Source: Candidatus Pantoea varia (lineage in GTDB: Bacteria; Pseudomonadota; Gammaproteobacteria; Enterobacterales; Enterobacteriaceae). From it: a stretch of DNA of 64,000 nt. Of the stretch, positions 57,221 through 64,000 are shown one piece after another; the stretch's first letter is position 1; each line of letters opens with the position of its first letter. The notes beneath the pieces were generated by a model. That model was not told where the DNA came from and did not search any database. It worked only from the letters and a program-made list of their open reading frames with translations. Both the position numbers and the translations under genes were made by a program. The stretch lies in the NCBI RefSeq assembly GCF_900115075.1, contig NZ_FOVG01000003.1, forward strand, positions 1 through 64,000. The letters are read 5' to 3'.

Positions 57221-58747
57221 ATGTCAGGAAAACCGAAAACGCGCCGTCTGCTGCTAAAAAGCGTTCTCATCGGGATCTGCTGTCTGCTGGTCGGCTATCT
57301 GCTGGTGCTGATGTATGCGCAGGGCGAATATCTGTTTGCGCTGCTGACGCTCATCCTCAGTGCGACCGGGCTGTGGATTTTTGCCAATCGTCGCGCCTAT
57401 GCGTGGCGTTATGTCTATCCCGGCGTGGCCGGAATGGCGCTGTTTGTGTTGTTCCCCCTCGCCTGCACCATCGCTATCGCCTTTACCAACTACAGCAGCA
57501 CCAACCAGCTCACCTTTGAGCGGGCGCAGCAGGTGCTGCTGGGCCGCACCTTCCAGTCGGGCGACGCAGTCAGTTTCTCACTGTTTCCGGCAGGCGATCG
57601 CTGGCAGCTGGTGCTGAACGATGGCAAAGCAGACTTTGTCTCGCCGCCGTTTACGTTTGGCCCGGAACAGACGCTGAAAATGGCCCCCGCGACGCCACCC
57701 GCTGGCGAACGCGCGACCTTAAGAGTCATCACCACTAACCGTCAGGCGCTGAGTCAGATCCGTGCCGAACTGCCGGATGGCCGTCAGCTGCGGATGAGTT
57801 CGCTGCGTCAGTTCTCCGGCACCCAGCCACTCTATCGGGTTGGCGCGCAGGATGAGCTGATTAATCAGCAAAGCGGCACGCATTACCGCGCTAATCCGCA
57901 GACCGGCTTCTATCAGGCCGTCAACGCGGACAATACGTGGGACAACGAAACGTTAAGCCCTGGCTTTACCGTGAATACCGGCTGGAAAAATTTTGTGCGG
58001 GTGTTTACTGACGAAGGGATTCAGAAGCCGTTCCTGGCGATATTTGGCTGGACGCTGCTCTTCTCGCTGATCACCGTGGTGCTGACCGTCGCCGTAGGCA
58101 TGGTGCTGGCCTGTCTGGTCCAGTGGGAGGCGCTGCGCGGCAAAGCCATTTATCGCGTGATGCTGATTCTGCCCTATGCCGTTCCGGCGTTTATCTCAAT
58201 TCTGATTTTCAAAGGGCTGTTTAACCAGAGTTTTGGTGAGATCAACGTGATGCTCAGCGCGCTCTTTGGCGTGAAGCCCGCCTGGTTCAGCGATCCGACA
58301 CTGGCGCGCACCATGCTGATTATCGTGAATACCTGGCTCGGCTACCCCTACATGATGATCCTCTGCATGGGACTGCTGAAAGCGATTCCCGACGATCTCT
58401 ATGAAGCCTCGGCGATGGACGGTGCAGGACCGCTGCAGAACTTCTTCCTGATTACCCTGCCGCTGCTGCTGAAGCCTTTGATGCCGCTGATGATTGCCAG
58501 CTTTGCCTTCAACTTTAATAACTTTGTGCTGGTGCAGTTACTCACCAATGGCGGGCCGGATCGTCTCGGCACCACCACGCCAGCCGGTTATACCGATTTA
58601 CTGGTGAACTACACCTGGCGTATCGCCTTTGAGGGCGGCGGCGGGCAGGACTTTGGTCTGGCAGCGGCGATTGCCACGCTGATCTTCCTGCTGGTGGGTG
58701 CGCTGGCGGTCATTAACCTGAAAGCCTCGCGGATGAAGTTCGACTAA
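57221..58747 (+). CDS. malF: Maltose ABC transporter permease MalF
   Basis: A 508-residue membrane protein with three N-terminal helices, a large periplasmic P2 loop (about 90-275, the MalF hallmark) and five more helices. The EAA coupling motif reads EASAMDGAGPLQNFFLITLPL. E. coli MalF has 514 residues. ATG 57221 with TAAGGA upstream is the start. Confidence 0.96.
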   Translation: MSGKPKTRRLLLKSVLIGICCLLVGYLLVLMYAQGEYLFALLTLILSATGLWIFANRRAYAWRYVYPGVAGMALFVLFPLACTIAIAFTNYSSTNQLTFERAQQVLLGRTFQSGDAVSFSLFPAGDRWQLVLNDGKADFVSPPFTFGPEQTLKMAPATPPAGERATLRVITTNRQALSQIRAELPDGRQLRMSSLRQFSGTQPLYRVGAQDELINQQSGTHYRANPQTGFYQAVNADNTWDNETLSPGFTVNTGWKNFVRVFTDEGIQKPFLAIFGWTLLFSLITVVLTVAVGMVLACLVQWEALRGKAIYRVMLILPYAVPAFISILIFKGLFNQSFGEINVMLSALFGVKPAWFSDPTLARTMLIIVNTWLGYPYMMILCMGLLKAIPDDLYEASAMDGAGPLQNFFLITLPLLLKPLMPLMIASFAFNFNNFVLVQLLTNGGPDRLGTTTPAGYTDLLVNYTWRIAFEGGGGQDFGLAAAIATLIFLLVGALAVINLKASRMKFD

Positions 58748-58756
58748 GGAGTTGTT

Positions 58757-59647
58757 ATGGCTATGGTACAACCCAAATCACAACGGCTGCGTCTGTTCAC
58801 CACGCATCTGCTACTGCTGTTATTTATCGCGGCGATTCTCTTCCCGTTGCTGATGGTGATCGCGATTTCCCTGCGTGCCGGTAACTTCGCCACCGGCAGC
58901 CTGATCCCGGAGCAGATCTCCTGGGAGCACTGGCGGCTGGCGCTGGGTTTCAGCGTGGAACATGCGGATGGTCGGGTCACCCCCCCTCCCTTCCCGGTGC
59001 TGCTCTGGTTATGGAACTCGATCAAGATTGCGGCCATCAGTGCGCTGGGCATTGTGGCGCTCTCGACCACCTGCGCCTATGCGTTTGCCCGCATGCGCTT
59101 TACCGGTCGTGCCAGCCTGCTGAAGGGGATGCTGATTTTCCAGATGTTCCCGGCGGTGCTGTCGCTGGTGGCGCTCTATGCGCTGTTTGATCGTCTGGGT
59201 CAGTATCTGCCCTTTATCGGGCTGAATACCCATGGTGGCGTGATCTTCGCCTATATGGGCGGCATCGCGCTGCATGTGTGGACGATTAAAGGCTATTTCG
59301 AAACGATTGACGGATCACTGGAAGAGGCCGCCGCGCTGGATGGCGCAACGCCGTGGCAGGCATTCCGGCTGGTGCTGCTGCCGCTGTCGGTGCCGATCTT
59401 GGCGGTAGTGTTTATTCTGGCGTTTATCGCGGCGGTCACTGAAGTGCCGGTTGCATCGCTGCTGTTGCGCGACGTTAACAGCTACACCCTGGCGGTGGGG
59501 ATGCAGCAGTATCTCAATCCGCAGAACTATTTATGGGGCGATTTTGCCGCCGCGGCGGTGCTCTCCGCGATTCCGATTACCCTGGTGTTCCTGCTGGCTC
59601 AGCGCTGGCTGGTAAGCGGTCTAACCGCAGGCGGGGTAAAAGGCTAG
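58757..59647 (+). CDS. malG: Maltose ABC transporter permease MalG
   Basis: A 296-residue permease, exactly the E. coli length, with six helices and the EAA motif [21 protein letters not shown]. It starts 9 bp after malF and ends the malEFG operon. The C-terminal tail that reaches into the MalK dimer is present (GLTAGGVKG). Confidence 0.97.
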   Translation: MAMVQPKSQRLRLFTTHLLLLLFIAAILFPLLMVIAISLRAGNFATGSLIPEQISWEHWRLALGFSVEHADGRVTPPPFPVLLWLWNSIKIAAISALGIVALSTTCAYAFARMRFTGRASLLKGMLIFQMFPAVLSLVALYALFDRLGQYLPFIGLNTHGGVIFAYMGGIALHVWTIKGYFETIDGSLEEAAALDGATPWQAFRLVLLPLSVPILAVVFILAFIAAVTEVPVASLLLRDVNSYTLAVGMQQYLNPQNYLWGDFAAAAVLSAIPITLVFLLAQRWLVSGLTAGGVKG

Positions 59648-59705
59648 ACGATCATCATTGTACGTTGCCACTGCTTACACAACGCCTGTTGTGGTTGAAT
59701 GATTC

Positions 59706-59729
59706 GGCGGCCTGCGGGCCGCCTTTTTT
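59706..59729 (+). terminator. malEFG terminator
   Basis: GGCGGCC-TGCG-GGCCGCC (59706-59723) is followed by six T. Confidence 0.93.
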
Positions 59730-59732
59730 ATG

Positions 59733-60341
59733 CTAATCCGATTCCGACGCACGGCTGCCTGCCACCAGCGCCACAACCATGGCCGTGATCGCCTGCTCTC
59801 CTTCCGGTTTGCTGACATCGCCGCGTGCCACTGCGCCTGCGATGGCATCCGCGCCGCCCAGCAGTCCCCACATGCCTGCTTCGGGTATCCCGCTGCTGCC
59901 CGCGAAGGGCGCAAACCAGCGTTGACAGCGGGCGATAAAATCGAGCTGATAGTGGCGTTTTACCGCAGCCAGTTCCGGTGAGGTGCTGAGCGCCGACAGC
60001 AACTCCGGAATCTCGCGCCCCTCTGTCATCACGCAGTCCACATAACAGGTCGCGAGCACTTCCGCTTTTTGTTGCATCACCCTCGGCGCAGCATTCATCG
60101 CCGCTTCCATCCGTTCGGTCTGGCGGCAGTCAAAATCATCATACAATGCCGCCAGCAAACCATGGCGGGTGGTGAAATGGTCATAAACCACCGGTTTACT
60201 GACCCCCGCCGCGTCGCCGACTCTGGCCAGGGTCAGCGCCTCGCTGCCTTCTGTTTGCATTATTTGCCACGCGACATCTGACAACTGCCTGCGTCGTGCT
60301 TCGCGTGACAGACGCTTACGGGGTGTTTTTTCAACGGTCAT
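59733..60341 (-). CDS. TetR-family repressor
   Basis: A 202-residue regulator with N-terminal helix-turn-helix (LARVGDAAGVSKPVVYDHFTTR, about 34-55). ATG 60341 starts one base before the end of the upstream quinone reductase gene, so both are made from one transcript. The longer frame (to 60422) overlaps that gene and is not used. The 27-bp palindrome before the reductase gene is its likely operator, giving autoregulation. Confidence 0.9.
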   Translation of the reverse strand: MTVEKTPRKRLSREARRRQLSDVAWQIMQTEGSEALTLARVGDAAGVSKPVVYDHFTTRHGLLAALYDDFDCRQTERMEAAMNAAPRVMQQKAEVLATCYVDCVMTEGREIPELLSALSTSPELAAVKRHYQLDFIARCQRWFAPFAGSSGIPEAGMWGLLGGADAIAGAVARGDVSKPEGEQAITAMVVALVAGSRASESD

Positions 60342-60342
60342 G

Positions 60343-60942
60343 TTATTCCTGATGGGCGAACACACGCTGGCCCAGTTGCTGCGCCAGCTGATAGTGCGAC
60401 TCAGGATAACCTTCATCGCCACTCAGCAACAGTTCACTGGTCACCACCGGCGCACCGCAATAGTCAAAGATGCCGTGATCAATCTGATTCCGCATGCTGG
60501 CGAAATAGCCGCGCCGCAGAAACGTGCGGGTGTCCGCCGCGCCAATCGCCACCAGATGGACGGGAAGATGGCCGAGGCGTTTCACTATATGGCCATCCTG
60601 CTCATCAAAGGCCCAGCCCGCGATGAAGACCCGGTCGATCCAGCCTTTGAGCTGTGCCGGGAATGACCACCAGTAAACCGGATAGACCAGCACCAGCGCA
60701 TCGGCACGATCCAGCCGCTGCTGTTCTGCCAGCACATCGGGCGTCGCCACTCCCTGCCCGTTGAAATGTCTGTGGTCGCTGAGCGTAAAACGGGGATCAA
60801 ATTCCTCAGCCGCCAGATCGGCCTTTTCAGCCGTATGGTGGCCTGTCGCGATAATACCCTGCGCCAGCTGGTCCGCCACGCGGTGGGTATGAGCGTCCTG
60901 ATTGGGATGGGAAGTCACTATTAATGCATGCATCGTCGTCAC
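60343..60942 (-). CDS. NAD(P)H:quinone oxidoreductase (flavodoxin-like fold)
   Basis: A 199-residue FMN-binding reductase. ALIVTSHPNQDAHTHRVADQ at the N-terminus, LVLVYPVYWWSFPAQLKGWIDRVF in the middle and the later FLRRGYF segment match the NQO/KefF/YwrO group, which reduces quinones by two electrons and so detoxifies them. It is first in a two-gene operon with its own TetR repressor, suggesting induction by a quinone or other electrophile. Starts MTTMHAL (60942) and MHAL (60933) are both possible. Confidence 0.88.
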   Translation of the reverse strand: MTTMHALIVTSHPNQDAHTHRVADQLAQGIIATGHHTAEKADLAAEEFDPRFTLSDHRHFNGQGVATPDVLAEQQRLDRADALVLVYPVYWWSFPAQLKGWIDRVFIAGWAFDEQDGHIVKRLGHLPVHLVAIGAADTRTFLRRGYFASMRNQIDHGIFDYCGAPVVTSELLLSGDEGYPESHYQLAQQLGQRVFAHQE

Positions 60943-60963
60943 CTTACCTTGTCAGCCATTAAG

Positions 60964-60990
60964 CTACTAAAGGTAAGTTACCATTGGTAG
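60964..60990. promoter_or_regulatory. 27-bp near-perfect palindrome, TetR operator
   Basis: The outer arms are CTAC and GTAG and the core is GGTAA-G-TTACC (60972-60982). Counting the centre as unpaired, 11 of 13 base pairs are symmetric. It lies 22 bp upstream of the quinone reductase start, where a repressor would block the promoter. Confidence 0.8.
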
Positions 60991-61021
60991 GTTAGCAAGC
61001 AGAGACCTCTGATCGATTCGC

Positions 61022-62101
61022 TTACCGCATTGTCTGTTTAAACACAGCCGTCGCCAGCAAGGCCTGCTCCAGCAGATGCTGATCAAACGTAAAGGGAAGA
61101 TGCGCCAGGCTGGCGGAGGGGAAATGGATCTGCTGCGCAATCTGTCTCACCCTGTCCGCGTTAATCGCCGCAGGCAGCGTCAGGGGCGAATGGAAACGGC
61201 GCAGTAGCGCCAGCAGATCAGGATCCACCTGCTTACCCTGCTGTTCAATCCAGGATTGCACCAGCAAGCTGAAACCGACCTTTTCACCATGCAGCCAGTG
61301 ATGCAGCTCCGGCTGGTGAGTCAGGCGATCGTGGATGATATGGGCAAAGCCGGGGGTCGCCAACGCATCCTGAATACTGTTAGCCAGCCCTGCCAGCACA
61401 ATATTGGCGTCAATCACCTTCTCCAGCGCCGGAGTGACCTGCTGCGTGATGTTATCGGCTACCGCCGTGTCGCCCCAGCGTTTCAGCACCGTCACTGCCT
61501 GCCAGGCGGCAGCGACTTTGAGATCCAGCGCCAGCTGGTGCGGCGTCTGTCGCTGATAAGGCTCAAATTCAAACCATTTCGCCAGCGCATCCACGATCCC
61601 GGCCCGCAGATAGCGTACGTCGCTGCGGGCGATCACCTCGCTGTCCACCAGAATCCGCTCCGGCATGGCATTCAGCGGCTGGCTGCGCAGATGGCCGCCG
61701 CGTTCATCATAGATAATCGCCAGCGGAGACCAGGCGGCACAGGTGGCGGCCAGCGTGGCGAAGTTAACCAGCCGGATATCCGGCAGCGCATCATTGACCG
61801 CTTTGGCGCAGTCCAGCACCCTCCCGCCGCCGACGGCCAGAATCAGGGTAGCGCCGTGTGTCTGCACCTGCTGTTTCAGGGCAGCAATCGCCGCATCGGT
61901 ACACTCACCGGTCAGGGTGTCGCGCTGCCAGCGGATCCCCGCCTGTTCCAGACTCAGGCTCATGTCAGGATTCACCGCCTGCCAGGCGCGCGGCGAGGTG
62001 AGGATGTGAATATGCGAGGCAAGCGGCCGGATAATTTCTCCTGTGTCGGCCCGCAGCCCTGGCCGTTGCAGATAGCCTTTTGGCGACATCACGCGAAACA
62101 T
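61022..62101 (-). CDS. YbdH/HcxA-like iron-alcohol-dehydrogenase family protein
   Basis: A 359-residue member of the GldA/YbdH branch of metal-dependent dehydrogenases. The NAD-binding segment is LILAVGGGRVLDCAKAV. Metal ligands are recognisable as Asp in AGIVDALAKWFEFE and His in FAHIIHDRL and WLHGEKVGFS. E. coli YbdH (HcxA, 362 aa) reduces 2-oxoacids such as 2-oxoglutarate or 2-oxobutyrate. It is the last gene of an operon with a methionine-type ABC importer, hinting at metabolism of the imported compound. Confidence 0.82.
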   Translation of the reverse strand: MFRVMSPKGYLQRPGLRADTGEIIRPLASHIHILTSPRAWQAVNPDMSLSLEQAGIRWQRDTLTGECTDAAIAALKQQVQTHGATLILAVGGGRVLDCAKAVNDALPDIRLVNFATLAATCAAWSPLAIIYDERGGHLRSQPLNAMPERILVDSEVIARSDVRYLRAGIVDALAKWFEFEPYQRQTPHQLALDLKVAAAWQAVTVLKRWGDTAVADNITQQVTPALEKVIDANIVLAGLANSIQDALATPGFAHIIHDRLTHQPELHHWLHGEKVGFSLLVQSWIEQQGKQVDPDLLALLRRFHSPLTLPAAINADRVRQIAQQIHFPSASLAHLPFTFDQHLLEQALLATAVFKQTMR

Positions 62102-62110
62102 CGTTTCTCC

Positions 62111-62779
62111 TTATCGGCGATAAACCAGCGAGCGCACCAGCCGGTCGCCGAGCTTCTGAATCAGCATGACCAGCGCCAGCAGCACCACAATGGTGGCCGC
62201 CATGATTTGGTTATCGAAGCGCTGATAACCGTAGCGAATCGCCAGATCGCCCAGTCCGCCACCGCCAACCACACCCGCCATCGCCGAGAAGCCAATCAGC
62301 ATCACAATCGTTAGGGTTACACCCGCCACCAGCGCGGGAAGCGCTTCCGGCAGCAGCACACGGCTGACGATATGCCACAGGGTGCCGCCCATTGATACCA
62401 CCGCTTCTATGCGGCCGCGATCGACCTCATCCAGCGCGTTCTCCACGATGCGGGCAAAAAAGGGAAATGCCCCCAGCGTGATCGGCACAATGGCGGCAGT
62501 GCTGCCCAGCGTGGTGCCGACCAGCAGACGGGTAAAGGGGATCAGCGCAATCAGCAGCACCACAAACGGCAAGGCGCGTCCGGTATTGACCAGCGTATTC
62601 AGCAGCAGTGAAATCGCGCGATTGGGCAGAATGCCTTTTGGCCGGGTCAGGAACAGCAGCACACCCACCGGCAGCCCTATCGCGACCGTGAAAAGTGCCG
62701 CCAGCAGCACCATGTACAGTGTTTCGCCAGTGGCATTCAGCAGCAGTTCCTGGAATCGCTCACTACTCATGCTACGCAT
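62111..62779 (-). CDS. metI: MetI-like ABC permease
   Basis: A 222-residue permease with about five helices and the EAA motif in [19 protein letters not shown], as in MetI, the membrane part of methionine importers. ATG 62779 overlaps the end of metN by 13 bp; ATG 62770 would reduce this to 4 bp. This is probably a second, paralogous met-type system because it is linked to a dehydrogenase gene; methionine, its derivatives or another amino acid could be the substrate. Confidence 0.88.
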   Translation of the reverse strand: MRSMSSERFQELLLNATGETLYMVLLAALFTVAIGLPVGVLLFLTRPKGILPNRAISLLLNTLVNTGRALPFVVLLIALIPFTRLLVGTTLGSTAAIVPITLGAFPFFARIVENALDEVDRGRIEAVVSMGGTLWHIVSRVLLPEALPALVAGVTLTIVMLIGFSAMAGVVGGGGLGDLAIRYGYQRFDNQIMAATIVVLLALVMLIQKLGDRLVRSLVYRR

Positions 62780-63555
62780 CGGGTTAACGCCTCACGCTGA
62801 TATTTTTCGATAAACGCCCGATCTGCTTCGCCATCCCTCAGCAGCATTTTGCGCAGGCGTCCCTCTTCACGTCCCATGATCTGGCTCAGGCTGCCGCTCT
62901 CAACCAGCTGGCCATTCTCCAGCAGCGCCGCCCCGTCACAAATCCGCTTCACCACCGCCATTTCATGGGTGATCAACACAATGGTGATATTGAGCTGCTG
63001 CTGAATGTCGGCAAGCAAATCGAGAATCGAGGTGGTGGTTTCGGGGTCCAGTGCGCTGGTGGCCTCATCACACAGCAGATAACGGGGTCGGGCGGCCAGC
63101 GCACGGGCGATGCCGACACGCTGTTTTTGCCCACCTGAGAGCTGCGACGGCCAGGCTTTGCCAAACGATTCCAGCCCCACCAGCTTCAGCAATGAGGCCA
63201 CACGCTGGCGGCGCTCCGCCGCTCGCACCCCGGCAATCTCCAGCGCCAGATCGATATTGTCATGCACGTTGCGCGAATGCAGCAGATTGAAGTGCTGGAA
63301 GATCATCCCCATCTGCTGTCGCTGCTGACGCAGTTGCGCCAGGCTCATCGCGGCGAGATCCTGTCCATCAATCTCGATTCGCCCGCTGGAGGGACTCTCC
63401 AGCCGGTTCAGGCAGCGCAGCAGCGTGCTTTTGCCTGCCCCGCTCCGTCCGAGGATGCCAAAGATGGTGCTTTCTTCAATGGTGAGCGAGATGTCGTCTA
63501 ACGCTGGCGCAGAGGTGCCAGCGTAATGTTTGCTGAGATGGCTGATTTTAATCAT
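62767..63555 (-). CDS. metN: MetN-like ABC ATPase lacking the NIL domain
   Basis: A 262-residue ABC ATPase. Walker [10 protein letters not shown] (36-44), signature [15 protein letters not shown], Walker [13 protein letters not shown] and switch His in ITHEMAV are intact. E. coli MetN (343 aa) has an additional C-terminal NIL/ACT domain that binds methionine and shuts transport down. Here the protein ends about 80 residues earlier, so that feedback domain is missing. It overlaps both metI and the metQ-like gene. Confidence 0.9.
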   Translation of the reverse strand: MIKISHLSKHYAGTSAPALDDISLTIEESTIFGILGRSGAGKSTLLRCLNRLESPSSGRIEIDGQDLAAMSLAQLRQQRQQMGMIFQHFNLLHSRNVHDNIDLALEIAGVRAAERRQRVASLLKLVGLESFGKAWPSQLSGGQKQRVGIARALAARPRYLLCDEATSALDPETTTSILDLLADIQQQLNITIVLITHEMAVVKRICDGAALLENGQLVESGSLSQIMGREEGRLRKMLLRDGEADRAFIEKYQREALTRCVA

Positions 63556-64000
63556 GCTGCTGGTCCGCGACCGGAATGACAGAGCCCTGATAATTTTTAC
63601 GGATAAACTCCGCCACCTGCGGCGAGCGCAGATCTTTCGCCAGCTGTAACACGCGCGGATCTTTCGCCAGTTCTGGCGTGGTCACCAGCAGGTTGGCGTA
63701 AGGATTATGCGCCGCCGATTCCAGACCCAGCGCATCTTTCGCTGGCGTCAGCCCGGCTTCCAGCGCGTAGTTGCCATTAATCACGGCGGCATCCACGTCA
63801 TCCAGCGAGCGTGGCAGCTGTGGCGATTCAATCTCGACGATTTTAATTTTCTTCGGGTTTTCGCTGATATCTTTCGGCGTCACCAGCGTCGAGCCCGCTT
63901 CGCCCTTCGCATTAAGCTTGATCACCCCTTTGTCCTGCAACAGCCACAGCGCACGGCTCAGGTTGGTGGTGTTATTCGGCACGGCAATGCTGGCACCCTC
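63548..64000 (-). CDS. metQ: MetQ/NlpA-family substrate-binding protein, partial
   Basis: C-terminal part (about 150 residues) of an NlpA/MetQ-family periplasmic binding protein; the gene runs off the right edge. Markers are [34 protein letters not shown] and the final [14 protein letters not shown]. Reading frame is open to the window end, so the start and signal peptide lie outside. It overlaps metN by 8 bp and is the first gene of the metQ-metN-metI-dehydrogenase operon. Confidence 0.9.
   Translation of the reverse strand, partial: EGASIAVPNNTTNLSRALWLLQDKGVIKLNAKGEAGSTLVTPKDISENPKKIKIVEIESPQLPRSLDDVDAAVINGNYALEAGLTPAKDALGLESAAHNPYANLLVTTPELAKDPRVLQLAKDLRSPQVAEFIRKNYQGSVIPVADQQHD

Noticed and set aside
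61256..62314. 352-codon plus-strand frame
   Set aside because: Antisense to the YbdH-like gene, rich in Gln/His/Arg; shadow frame.

Overview
The window is chromosomal DNA of an enterobacterium, most likely Erwiniaceae and close to Pantoea. DcuS, DcuR, MalT, MalE and MalG read almost residue for residue like their E. coli counterparts, and a dat-ddc pair, an exported-type Mqo and the YfiRNB set are present. The genus is inferred from gene content, not proven. I saw no rRNA, tRNA, CRISPR array, prophage, integrase or intact insertion sequence.

Left part (0.4-11.4 kb): an AraJ/YdhP-like exporter; a uronate-dehydrogenase-like epimerase; a stand-alone ABC six-helix membrane protein divergent from a TetR gene across a striking double palindrome; the diaminopropane genes dat-ddc; an MHS-family symporter; a VF530 protein; and mqo.

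Anaerobic C4-dicarboxylate module (11.7-21.7 kb): dcuS-dcuR converge on apbE and a three-domain flavin fumarate reductase (OYE + FMN_bind + FAD_binding_2). A DASS antiporter and an Fe-S class I fumarase lie divergently. A perfect FNR box (TTGATCTGGATCAA, 18212-18225) sits in the intergenic region. Together the genes sense, import, dehydrate and reduce C4-dicarboxylates and export succinate.

22.0-35.9 kb: two SDR enzymes (one PRISE-like) beside a LysR gene; an inositol-type operon (sugar porter, TIM-barrel isomerase, iolG) with an operator over its -10 box; yfiR-yfiN-yfiB (c-di-GMP control); LysR with a DUF1330 gene; and hprRS divergent from hiuH and an exported HbpS/GlcG-like protein.

35.9-44.4 kb is an accessory, decaying region: a TetR gene next to a frameshifted aldehyde dehydrogenase; an NAD-binding protein; an SDR/O-methyltransferase pair; an orphan DUF2778 (Tlde1-like) toxin with an overlapping two-helix membrane protein; a frameshifted zinc-ribbon gene; a tautomerase gene with an internal stop; and a GNAT gene. 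Several divergent copies of a 66-68 nt palindromic element are scattered through it.

44.4-59.7 kb holds the maltose regulon in one block: malT / malPQ / malM-lamB-malK / malEFG, with MalT boxes in both divergent promoters. The window ends with a quinone reductase-tetR operon behind a 27-bp palindrome, and a metNIQ-like importer with a YbdH/HcxA-like dehydrogenase; metQ runs off the right edge.
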